Below, piece after piece: positions 54,935 to 64,000 of a stretch of 64,000 nucleotides of DNA (position 1 is the first letter of the stretch; each line of letters starts with the position of its first letter). The stretch spans positions 1-64,000 of the forward strand of contig JAHLKH010000066.1 of assembly GCA_025526915.1 (NCBI GenBank). Reading direction: 5' to 3'. Made by a program: the position numbers and the translations under genes. Below the pieces are notes generated by a model that worked only from the letters and a program-made list of their open reading frames with translations, ran no database searches and was not told where the DNA came from. The stretch comes from Entophlyctis helioformis. Its lineage: Eukaryota; Chytridiomycota; Chytridiomycetes; Chytridiales; Chytriomycetaceae.

Positions 54935-57553
54935 TCATGTGATGGCGACAGGATGGTTGACGAGATCAGACGTCGTGTCAGGCTCGTCAACGACCAGCGT
55001 TGCAGAGGAAGATTGCGGTGTGACGGCAGGCGTGCAGGCGAGCGAGACAGGCAGCGGTCGCGGAGGCGGGGCGGTGATGAGAACTTGGGGCAGACCGCCA
55101 GGCACGCGGCTGAGGATAGGTGGCAGGTGGACAACGGGGAACTCGGATCGGCATCCTGGGAACTGGATGAGGCGGAGTTTGGCGAGCCGGGCAAGAGACG
55201 AGGCGGACCACGGCACCATCCGTGTCCAGGCGTACATGCGCTCGAGGTTCTCGTCCGAGTGTGTCTTGATGATCAGATTGAAGCCGGCGTGCTTGAGCTC
55301 AGACGATCGCGGACGGGGTGTGCCGGCAAGATTGAACACGAGCGTCTGACTGTCATGGGCAATGAGTCCGCGGACCTGCTCGCCAGTGATGCGGTGTATG
55401 TATGACGCGATGTTCTCGAGCAGACGGCTGCCGGTGTGGTTGAAGCCAAGAGCAAGGCTACGCAGCATGCCGGCACGGCGCTTGCGGTACAATCGAATCA
55501 GATCCGTTTCAGCAATGTGGCAGCCGGCAATGTCGAGATACTCGAGACGGTCGCAGTTGTCGGCAAGCAGCATGACAGTGAACGTGTCGAGATGGAGGGC
55601 AGAGTCAAAGTCGGCATCGAGGTGGTTGAGAATGACGGTGCGCAGATCGGTGCATTCGTAGAACACGCAGGCGAGGCCGTGCGAGGATATGCCGGGGCAG
55701 TTTGACGCTTGCAAGTACTGGAGCCGATGGCAGGTATCCGACACGGCGTGAAGGGCATCGTCGCCAAAGCACATGCCCAAACTGTCGAGGTGGAGATACA
55801 GCAGGCTGTTGGCTGCAATGGCCGATGCGGTGATGACGGGACGCGAAGTGGCGAGCGCGCAGTCGGCAATGGTCAGATGCGTCAGATTTGGCGTGTATGT
55901 CAAGATGGACGACAGGATCTTGTCTGTCACAAGCAACTGCGTGTCCAAGTGTCAGTCGTGTGTTGGCTGCCACAAGAAGTCAAATGATCACAGCAGGCTG
56001 GATACCTTGACAAAACTCAGTTGGGCAATAAGCGATCCGAGATCACCGCTGTGTGGCGCAGCCCATGGCTGTGGTTTGTGAAACGATCCCATGTCGCGCC
56101 GTTGGTGTTTGCAGGTCAGCTTGAAGATGGATGCTGCATTCTGCCGGTCTGCCTTGAGCCGCGCAGCAGTCTCGTTGTCTGGTGGTGAACGCGGGTAGGT
56201 TTCAGCCAAAAGAAGGTTCGTAAAGTCGTGTGCATAGTCCTTGTCGTCGTTGGTTGCCGCCAGTGCGGTCCCCGCAGATCCTGCTGCTGGAATGCACGCC
56301 GGCGCATTTGTAGTTGAAGACGAAGGAGTCAACGATTCCAGAGACCCAGCAACGGCACGCTTGACCCAGGCGATTGGCGACCAAGCATCCCACAGACTCT
56401 TTCCGGCGTCCTTGGTGTCCTGCAGGGCATTTTGCAAAGTCTCGTGAACGCCACGCAACGCAGCCATGTTGGAGTAGTATTCGACCATGCCCTGCACCCG
56501 CGACCGGATCTTGTCATACACGATCCCCGCCTGCGACTGCCGCATGAGACTCACACGCCGAACACAGGTCGTACGGTACCGTGCCAGAGGATCAACAGCG
56601 TCTCGCAGCTTCCGGCACTGGATATCAGTGGCCAGACCCGTCGACTCGAGCTTGATGCAGCGGTACACGCGCGGCGTGGCGAGCAGCGACCATACGCGGC
56701 AGACAGGCGACACGCGGGCGAGGTCGGCCGGGCCAAGGTAATCGAACACGCGACTCACAATTTCAGGCACGCGCAGGGCATCGCGGCCAAGAATGCGGTT
56801 GGACACGACCGAGGCGAGCATGGCCTGGGATGCAGCCAAGCGTGTCTGGACCTCGTATGCTTCGGCTGCAGCGAAAGCAGCCGCGATGGCTGCGTCGCGT
56901 GCCTGGCGCTTGGCACAAAGGATTCGGTCGGCGGCTGTGGCGGGGAGTTTGATGCGCTCTGGCGATGCGGTCCGCGGCTGGCTGGACAAGCTGTCGTCCG
57001 ACTCTGCGTCCGTGTCATAGTCACTCGCGTCGCTGCTCGAACACGTCGGGTCCGCGTCGGAGATTGGCTGGTTGTCCGCAGACGGCGATGCGCCACTTGT
57101 ACCTGTCCGAGTCTTTGGCAGGATCCCGCTTTGGTCGTCGGCTGCTGAGATGTCATCGCGGGCTGTCTTGTGCGACGTTTGGCCATCGCCCTGCTCGATC
57201 ATATCGCTGCTTGACCCAGCATCGGCAGTCTCGCTTGCGTTCGTGTCGTTATCGCGCATCTTGCTCGTGCCGCTCGTTGGCGCTGAAAGGCGGCGATGAC
57301 GGTGGGTCTGGTTCTCATCACGAGCATGGCCTGCATGCCTATGCCGGCCGTGATGGCGATGCTTTCTGCGGCGTGTGAGCGCTGCCTCGGCTTCGGCCAG
57401 TGACTCGGCGGCAGCAGCGATCTGGTCCTCAAAGTCCGAGTCGGCCTTGTACTCGGCAAAGTCGGCCTGCGTGTACTTCCAGCCGGCCAGGGACTGGGCA
57501 GCGCGTTGGACAAAGTTTGGCACTGCGCGGCCAAAGGACGGCATGCCAAACAT
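54935..57553 (-). CDS. F-box protein with C-terminal leucine-rich repeats
   Basis: Two exons, 57553-56007 and 55937-54935, phase 0; 849 residues. The N-terminus (about 230 residues) is polar, His/Arg- and Ser/Asp-rich. The F-box is ALRVPEIVSRVFDYLGPADL then ARVSPVCRVWSLLA (about residues 255-295), the Skp1-binding motif. Helices follow, then LRRs of the amn1/FBXL type after the intron: LTHLTIADCALATS, LHLDSLGMCFGDDALHAV, LQYLQASNCPGISSHGLACV and LEYLDIAGCHIAETDLIRLY. The protein is probably the substrate receptor of an SCF ubiquitin ligase; the target is unknown. The start gives MFGMPSFGRAVPNFVQRAAQ. It is convergent with SCOC, with 88 bp between stops. Confidence 0.85.
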
Positions 57554-57753
57554 GCTGCTGTGTTGTAACGGATCGCTTTCAGCCGTGTGTTTCCCCCTGC
57601 TCGTGTGCTTCTGTATGCCAGTTGCAATCTCACGACTACAGTTGCCGTTTTGAGTGGGAACTTTTTGTGTCTGAGTCAGTCTCTAAAGGGGAGCTTCGAA
57701 AGGGGAGCTTGGAATGACATCACGCATCGGATTATCGGGTGTTATTGGAAAAC

Positions 57754-59013
57754 TCATGACGACATGAATCGCATCGTGACTTCGTAAACAGTGAATGTGG
57801 CAGCTGTAAAGCAACACGCCCGTGTCAGATACAAGCCACGCCGGGAACCGCAGATGCAGAGCAACTCACCGGCAGATGGAATAGAGCGCGCCAGACTCGT
57901 CGCGTATCCCTTGAACCATCCGCGCCATCCAGCCTCGCGATAGATGACACCAAGAGCCTTGAAGATATTGGCAGACACCTCGCCTCTATTGGATCTCTGG
58001 ATGCGCGACTTGGCCACGTCGAGCGGGTAGCACGCTGTCCAGTACGAGAGACCGCCAATGGCACCAGCAAACATGAGCTGGTGGACAGGCAGGTCTGTTG
58101 GCGATTCGTTTGGCGTGCCCGACAGCCACCGCTTCACTGCTTCAAAGCCGACGTAGTATCCTGCATATGCCTGCCATGCAGCTCAGCCATTGCCGATCGA
58201 ACGGAGCGCAAAGCCGGCCGTGCTCTTACAGGAATCTCCTTGATGATGGTGGAGGTTGTGCCACGGAACAGGCCGTGCCGGATACCGTGATCGCGCACAA
58301 GCTGCCGCACAACATCCAGCGGCCCGCCGTACTGCGCAGCGGCACCCTTGCCTGCTCTCTGCATCTGCAACCGGATCTTGAGCAGCTCGATCGGGCCGGC
58401 AACAAACGACTGGATGATGCCTCCGCCAGCACCGGCCAGAGCGATCTGGCTCAGACTGAGCTGATGCACCGTCTGCGAATCAGCCGTCTGGATGTTGCGA
58501 CACCAGCCGTATGCGGAGAACAGGACTGCGTTGACAAAAGCCACGCCGACGAGGGGTGCGGCCATGCCCTTGTAGAGACCCAGGATGCCCTCGTGCCTTG
58601 CCGTCTTGACGATGCAGTCCATCGGACCTGTTGGTGGAGACGATCGATTGCGTCAGATGCCGGCCCGATGGTGCCATTGCACGTGCGGTACATGAGCGGT
58701 ACATGAGCAGGGCAAGAGTGCACGAGCGCCGTGTGCACAGCGGCACACATGCACGGTGGGTGTGCCATGCATGCTCTGCAGCAGACGCACGCTGCCCACG
58801 CTGCCGGGCGACACCGCAGCAGGGCCGTGTGGCTGATGGTGCGGATGAACCTCACACACCTTTGAACTCGGCGCCGCCCAGCTGCAGACGGGTCTTGACC
58901 GTGTCGAGCGGATGGCCCACAAGCACCTGCGCAACGCCTGCCAGGCCGCCAGCAATGAACTGGTCGACCGACGGGATCGGGATCGCAACGGCCGTTGTCT
59001 TCGCTGCTGGCAT
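57754..59013 (-). CDS. Mitochondrial carrier, carnitine/acylcarnitine-like (SLC25A20/29 group)
   Basis: Four exons, leftward: 59013-58860, 58627-58230, 58170-57869 and 57803-57754; 300 residues, the usual carrier length. All three signatures are complete: GHPLDTVKTRLQ, AGPIELLKIRLQ and CYPLDVAKSRIQ. Each is followed by its matrix motif (EGILGLYKGMAAPL, GIRHGLFRGTTSTI, GWRGWFKGYATSL). The spacing and the second-repeat PIELLKIRLQMQ resemble carnitine/acylcarnitine and basic amino-acid carriers (SLC25A20/29, yeast Crc1/Ymc1). Substrate assignment is tentative. The acceptor at 58171 was chosen so that the translation runs IPAYAGYYVGFEAVKRWLSG. Confidence 0.92.
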
Positions 59014-59180
59014 GTCGTCGTTGTCGTCGGTCCGATGCCATTGCCGCTGTCGTTGTTGTTGTTGTCGGCAATGCTCAGACCCGGCCCACGATTTTGTTTT
59101 TTGAAGATGACTTTTGTGGGCGAAGGAGAGGCAGAGGCCGGCATGCGGCCATCGTCTACACCAGCAACAGCATCTGTAGC

Positions 59181-59213
<33 letters not shown>

Positions 59214-59434
59214 CAGCCTCGCCGCCGTCATCGCCCATCGCCGACCAGCTGAGCGCAGGCCTGCGCCGTGCATCGCTGATCCTTCGCAACCTGTCGTCGT
59301 CTTCGCTTTCGTCGCAGACGTCCAACGTCGACGAGGAGCAGCCGAACCACCCGCCGCTCAGAGCCGCAGCCGCTCCTTCCTCGCCCATCCGACACGCCAG
59401 ACCCTCTTCGTCGTCGCAGTCGCTCTCGTCCGCC
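59014..59434. other. Divergent promoter/leader region between carrier and uridine-kinase-like genes
   Basis: 421 bp containing (GCA)n at about 59177-59211. The plus-strand frame leading into 59435 is open from just after a TAG at about 59173 and reads as a plausible Ser/Pro-rich extension, but it has no ATG. An ATG at 59107 opens a different frame that would join only if one base were removed after the GCA run. Confidence 0.5.
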
Positions 59435-60636
59435 ATGACCACGCTGCTGCGCTTCCCGTTCCGCCCCACCAACGCCGGCGTCGAGGCTGCGTCTGCGCAG
59501 ACGTCCATGCTCGACATCCCCGAGCTGCCCGACGTGCCGGCGAGGCGTCGTGGCCAGCACGGCCCCTTCATCATCGGCGTTGCTGGCGGCAGCGCTGCGG
59601 GCAAGGCCCAGGTGTGCCAGAAGATTATGGACTCGCTCGAGAAGGCCGGCGCCCTTGCCGCCCACACAAAGGTCTCGTACATTAGGTGCGTGTGCGCTCG
59701 CATTGCCGCTTGCCGCTTGCCGCTTCTCGCTGCCGTCCTCGCCATCCTGCTGTCCGCCCCGTCCTTGTGCCCACGTCCCATTCGCGTGACTTGCACACAC
59801 TGCCCCTTCCCATGCTCCAACGCGATGTGCCCTGCGGCTGACACCGAATGCGACCAACCAACAACTCCGACACGGCCACCGCCCGGGCAGACTCGAAGAC
59901 TTTTACAAGCCGCTCAGCGCAGAGGACGTCGAGCTCGCCAACCGCGGCGACTACAACTTTGACCACCCAGATGCCGTCGACATCAAGCTGCTCGAGTCGT
60001 GTCTGCAAACCATCTCCGAATGCAAGCCCGTCGATCTGCCGCGCTACGACTTCCAGAACAAGCAGCGGCTTGCCGAGGCCCAGCACATTGACCACCCCGA
60101 CGTGGTCATTGTGTCGGCATCCACTTGTTCTACAGACGCAAGCTGCGCGACCTGATCACCATGAAGGTGTTTGTGGACGTGGACGCAGACGTCCGTCTCG
60201 CAAGGCAGGTCATCCGCGACACCGAGGAGCGGTACCGGCTGTCGCTCGACCAGGTGCTGCAGCGCTACGTCAAGTTTGTCAAGCCCTCGTATGAAGAGTT
60301 TATCCAGCCGGTGAGTTTGAACGCACGGACGAGCAGCGTCTTGGCGGTGCACACGGCTGACCCATGAGCCCACGCTGGCGCGCGCACCTGCCCATGGCGC
60401 GACAGACCAAGAAGTTTGCAGACGTCATCATTCCGCGCGGCGAGACCAACACGGTCGCTGTGGAGCTGCTCACGCAGCACATTATCGACATTCTCAAGGA
60501 GTATGCCATGTCCGAGACCGAGACCGTTGGCGGGCTGGGCATCACTGTGCAGGACAAGATCCGGTCCATGGCAGAAGGCAGCAGCATCCAGCGCGATGCT
60601 GGCGAGACGTCAGAGTTTACGGCCGTGCCCAACTGA
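59435..60636 (+). CDS. Uridine/cytidine kinase-like P-loop protein
   Basis: Three exons: 59435-59685, 59891-60310 and 60406-60636; about 300 residues. The P-loop region reads [40 protein letters not shown] and [10 protein letters not shown] then match the uridine kinase substrate lid, and [20 protein letters not shown] is also typical. The C-terminal [20 protein letters not shown] is strongly UCK/Urk1-like (pyrimidine salvage, NTP-dependent phosphorylation of uridine and cytidine). Two oddities stand out. The Walker A ends GKA instead of GK[ST]. Exon 2 also needs one extra base near 60113-60116, where the expected VILEGI is broken to VVIV then [16 protein letters not shown] is at 60706. It could be a true kinase with a consensus error, or a degenerate paralogue. 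Confidence 0.83.
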
Positions 60637-60705
60637 GCAGGCGGCGAGATGCATTCGGGGAGCACCCGGAGGTTTTTGGAGAGCGAGATGCTTTTGGTTG
60701 TGCTG

Positions 60706-60711
60706 AATAAA
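60706..60711 (+). terminator. Poly(A) signal AATAAA, uridine-kinase-like gene
   Basis: 70 nt after the TGA stop and 74 nt before the next start codon. Confidence 0.7.
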
Positions 60712-60728
60712 GCCGGTCTGGCCGTTAC

Positions 60729-60783
60729 TCGCTTGCCTTGCCTTGCCTTGCCTTGCTTGACTTGCTTGACTTGCCTGCTTGCC
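60729..60783 (+). repeat. (CTTGC)n/(CTTGA)n pentanucleotide repeat abutting a start codon
   Basis: Roughly ten CTTGC/CTTGA units end directly at GCCGATGACG, the start of the next gene, so the repeat probably forms its 5' UTR or core promoter. Confidence 0.85.
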
Positions 60784-60784
60784 G

Positions 60785-61982
60785 ATGACGGTGCAGATCG
60801 ACAACACGCGCAAGGTGGTTGAGCAGCAGGTGGCGGCAAAGGAGGCTGCGAACGACGAGATGTCGGAGGCTGCCAAGGAGGCCAGGCGCAGAGAAAAGGG
60901 CAAGGCCCCAGGTACGCATGCTTGCCCGTGCCGCTGCTGCTGCTGCCGTCTCGCCGCATTGCCACCTCAACAGTCTGTCTGTCTCATGCCCACGCCACGC
61001 ATTCACAGTTCGTGAACATGATCCAGCCGTGCCACAGCCGCCAGCGACCAAGGCGCCAGTGCCTGCCGCCGCCACGAGCGCCTACGGCTTCACGAGCCTG
61101 TTAGAGAGGTGCAGCGATGCATGTGTTGGATGCACGGCCTCGGCGTGGCGTCTCACCTGCGTGTGTCTGGCAGGGCAACGTTCAACGTCACGCTCGGCCT
61201 CAACAAGGCGGCCGTGCATGGCTTTGGCTGGATGACGGGCATTGCCTGGTACAACCGGTGCGTTCCCATGGTTACCATCCGCGCCACTCACGACACTGAT
61301 GGGCACGCTCATGCAATGCACACGCAATGCAATGTCCGCGCGGACACGGGCTCGATCTGTGCAGCATTGACGAATGCTTGCTCGTGGGTGCGCTGCCCGA
61401 CGACGCGCGCATCATCCACGATCTGGCAGGCAAGGTACCAGCGCCGACTGCAGTAGACCCTCCCCGAAACCCTGCCCGTCTGCATCCCCTGACACTCGAG
61501 TGCTCGACAGGAGGACGTCACTGGTGTGGTCAATGCCTGCGCAGAGTTCAATGGCCTGACAGACGTCTACAACGAGCTTGGCATTTCCCATCTGCGCGTG
61601 CCCGTGTCTGACTTTACAACGCCGACCCTCTCGGACCTTGTCACGGCCACCACTGTAAGCGATGCTGTCCGCCTTGCCAGCCATCTCTTCTGTGTGTGAC
61701 TGACACCCCGATCGACAGTGGATCCACCGCCATGTGTACAATGCGCGACTGACCAACCCGCACGCGTCCGTCTACGTGCACTGCAAGGCCGGCAAGGGAC
61801 GCAGCGTGGCTCTCGCGCTCGCGTATCTCATTTCCAAGTACGAGCTGACGCCGCTCGAGGCACAGGCCATTCTGCTCGAGAAGCGGCCGCAGGTGGATGT
61901 GGATGTCTACGAGTCGGATCCCATCACAACGTTCTACTCGTGGGTGCTGGACAATGGCCAGAAGCGCATTCCGTTCGTGTGA
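60785..61982 (+). CDS. Dual-specificity phosphatase of the PTPMT1 (phosphatidylglycerophosphatase) type
   Basis: Six exons: 60785-60911, 61009-61108, 61174-61257, 61365-61434, 61511-61654 and 61719-61982; 262 residues, phases consistent. A charged helix and a Pro/Ala linker precede the catalytic domain. RIDECLLVGALPDDARIIHD is the substrate-recognition start, VNACAEFNGL and LRVPVSDFTTPTLSDL follow, and the signature loop is VYVHCKAGKGRS (CX5R) with catalytic Cys and Arg. SVALALAYLISKYELTPLEA completes the fold. HCKAGxxRS loops are typical of PTPMT1, which dephosphorylates PGP to phosphatidylglycerol in cardiolipin synthesis. General acid is likely the Asp of SDF. The stop TGA overlaps AATAAA (61982-61987). 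Confidence 0.88.
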
Positions 61983-61987
61983 ATAAA
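61982..61987 (+). terminator. Poly(A) signal sharing one base with the PTPMT1-like stop codon
   Basis: TGAATAAACC: stop TGA (61980-61982) and AATAAA (61982-61987). Confidence 0.75.
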
Positions 61988-62073
61988 CCATCGCGGGGCG
62001 GTTTCATTCCATCGCATGCTGCTTTGCCATCCGTGTCAAGGTGAGAGCGGGCTGGCGAGTGTTCTCCACAGGA

Positions 62074-64000
62074 CTATGCAGGCTTGGCAGACTCGGTGAT
62101 GGCTTCCAGGCCCTGCGAGCCGTTCTGCGAGCCAGACGCGGGTCGGCCTCGCCAAGATTGCTTTTGCTGCCCGTAGCCGCCATGTTGGCCGGGATCCAGC
62201 GCTCCCAGGCTTGGCCAGGGCGGTCTTTGATCCGAGATTTGCTTTGGATCCCGCCAGTGCCGGCTTGCTTGACACCAGATTGGCCGTGCTGGCGCCAGTA
62301 CGTTTGGTTGCAGCGGATCCAGCACGCGAGAGTGGCTTGCCACCCAGCGCTGACGCGGATGCCGTGCGGGACAGCGTTGGCTTGGACCCGGCCGACGGTG
62401 CGCGCTGAGACGCCGTGCGAGAAATCGGCGGCGGCCGCTCGGCTTTGGTCTCCTCTTGTGCCGGTGCCGGTGGCGGCGGCGACACGGATTTGGGTGACGA
62501 TGCACCAGCAAGCGCGGATACCGATCCCGACGGTGCTGGAGCCGCTGGCGGGTACAGTGTCAACGCATAGTCAGTGCCAAAGACGACGCCGATTTCGCGG
62601 GCGGCAGATGGCAGCGAGTCTGAGCCGTGCACCGCGTTTTCTGAGCCGTCTTTGCCGTACAAGGCACGGATGCTGCGGCCATGGACGCCAAGTCGGCTCT
62701 GTCAGTCGTGGACAGATGCCATCGAGGACAGACGGCAGACTCACCTTTCGGGAGACGTCTCGCGTGCTTTTTCGGAATTCGTTGGACCGGCGAGCGCGCG
62801 CCATCCCTTGATACCGTCAACCTTTTCAAGCACCATGGCATAAATCGGCGCACTATCCACAACCGCCCAGTCAGCATCGCCAGGTTCCAGTGGCCCATCA
62901 GCCGAGCCACGCACCTGCTCATCCACGCTACAAGCGTCTCATAGAACGGCTTGCCGAGGTGCTCTTTGTAGAACTCGCCAGCCATCTCGGCCGTAAACGT
63001 GATTTCGGCCTCTTTGACGATGCTGAATCCATCCTTGACAATGCGGTCGCAGATATCGGCTTTCTTGCCAGCACCATAGGCGTCCGGCTTGATGAGCGCC
63101 AGCGTGTACTCGAGGGGCTCGGGAATGCTGCTGACTTCTGTGCCAAACACAACGCCGATCTCGCGCGTCGCGGATGCCGGCGAGTCTGATCCGTGCACAG
63201 CGTTCTGCGTGCCGTCGGTGCCGTGCAGTGCGCGGATACTCGTCGGAGCATTTCGCGTGCCTTGTTCGAGTTGGTCGGTCCGGCTAGCTGACGCCATGCG
63301 CCAATACCATTCTGTTTCTCAAGCACAATGGCGTAGATCGGCGCGCTGCAGTCCAAGAGGGCTTGTGAGCCGCCTCTCCAGCATGCACAGACGTGTGTGT
63401 GTTTTTGAATGGGGATGCATACCTCGACATCCAGGTTGTGAGCTCGCCGTAAAAGGGCTTTTCGGCATGCTCCTTGTAGAACTCTTGAGCTTTGGCCAGG
63501 TCGAACTGGACTTCGGATTCCTTGACAACTCGGAATCCTTCGTCGCGGATACGGGCCATGATCTCGTCCTTTTTGGCAGGATACGCGTCGGGCTTGATGA
63601 GTGCCAGCGTACGCTCCAGACGCGAATGGATCTCGGACTGTGTTTGGGGAAGCGGCGCCGATGTTGACGGGCGAGCTGAAATGTTCGACATGGAGCGCGT
63701 GAGCACGTGCGGGAAGATCATGTGGATGTTGGCGACGGCGTCGTCTGACGTTGGCGAGCCGTGCACGCCGTTCTTGACGGCGTCGGTGCCATACAACGCA
63801 CGAAGACTGGGACCGGCTGTTGGGTCAGTGCAGCGTATAGACGCGTGGGCCGATCAGAGCGTTGGTTTACCTCATTGGAAGCGTCTCCTTGGCAACGGCA
63901 GGGTCGGACGGGCCGCACATTTCAAGCCATCCACTGACGACACTGTCGCCCTTGAGCACCAGCGCCACAACCGGCGCACTGCCCTCCACAAAACCGCCTG
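62074..64000 (-). CDS. Tandem nucleoside-diphosphate-kinase-domain protein (NME8/TXNDC3-like), 5' partial
   Basis: Exons, leftward: from the window edge 64000-63871, then 63806-63423, 63345-62915, 62852-62745 and 62672-62074. At least three NDK domains are seen. The first is partial (PVVALVLKGDSVVSGWLEM; SLRALYGTDAVKNGVHGS). The second starts LERTLALIKPDAYPAKKDEI and ends SIRALHGTDGTQNAVHGSD. The third starts EYTLALIKPDAYGAGKKADI and ends SIRALYGKDGSENAVHGSD. Each retains the KPDAY strand and the NAVHGSD/NGVHGS active-site segment with the catalytic-type His. A Ser/Pro/Ala-rich tail follows. Tandem NDK arrays of this kind occur in axonemal proteins (NME8/TXNDC3, p72/IC1-type), so flagellar function is likely. 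One base is missing near 63250 (CTCCG). The last stretch has two candidate stops (62074 or 62036) in different frames. Confidence 0.83.

Noticed and set aside
59107..59434. Uridine-kinase start at ATG 59107
   Set aside because: That frame does not join the P-loop frame unless a base is removed after the GCA repeat; ATG 59435 is the first in-frame start.

Overview
This is a gene-dense, GC-rich eukaryotic nuclear segment with about 22 protein genes, one tRNA gene and one accessory block. Introns are numerous and short (mostly 55-120 nt), with GTRNGY-type donors and CAG/TAG acceptors. Neighbouring genes are often only 70-250 bp apart. The gene set is opisthokont, most likely fungal: class I CPD photolyase, an OST48/Wbp1 orthologue, an R-SNARE, a Sit4/PP6 phosphatase, and a GPI-type LRR surface protein with a Ser/Pro repeat stalk. 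The tandem NDK-domain protein at the right edge resembles axonemal NME8/TXNDC3-type proteins, and a Fanzor-like nuclease module is present. Together these fit a flagellated early-diverging fungus (chytrid or blastocladiomycete grade). That placement is inference, not proof.

Layout. 1-2588 (-) SART3/Prp24-like U6 recycling factor, divergent from a SET-domain methyltransferase (2689-4927, +). 4982-6128 (+) mitochondrial carrier. 6354-8276 (-) photolyase. 8655-12529 (-) EMC1, divergent from OST48/Wbp1 (12715-14672, +). 14.7-23.6 kb is the accessory block: a multi-exon minus-strand gene encoding an XPG/FEN-type nuclease domain whose exons continue in matching phase into a Fanzor/TnpB-like RuvC nuclease with Zn ribbon. 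23819-31439 (+) NBAS/Sec39-like. 31512-35880 (-) long coiled-coil protein. 36102-36662 (+) synaptobrevin. 36768-38327 (-) PDCD2. 38742-40603 (+) PP6 catalytic subunit. 40.7-41.2 kb LINE reverse-transcriptase relic (-). 42190-44344 (+) LRR-GPI surface protein. 44875-44947 (-) tRNA-Val(AAC). 45119-48052 (-) M28 peptidase of the glutamate carboxypeptidase II type. 48306-51938 (+) Nop4/RBM28. 52175-54292 (+) intronless CocE/NonD hydrolase. 54342-54846 (+) SCOC-like. 54935-57553 (-) F-box/LRR. 57754-59013 (-) mitochondrial carrier. 59435-60636 (+) uridine-kinase-like. 60785-61982 (+) PTPMT1-like phosphatase. 62074->64000 (-) tandem NDK protein.

The host genes are mostly housekeeping: splicing, rRNA processing, ER membrane insertion and N-glycosylation, Golgi-ER retrograde traffic, membrane fusion, phosphatase signalling and nucleotide metabolism. 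EMC1 and OST48, both ER membrane machinery, share one short bidirectional promoter region.

Data-quality caution. Several otherwise conserved reading frames change frame without a usable intron: EMC1 N-terminus, the Fanzor module, NBAS, the coiled-coil gene, the M28 peptidase, the uridine kinase and the NDK gene. Most cases fit one base missing from a short homopolymer. The breaks are densest at 15.5-17.5 kb and 31.5-35 kb. Consensus error and true decay cannot be separated from this sequence alone. Exon coordinates were derived by hand from splice motifs and phase matching.
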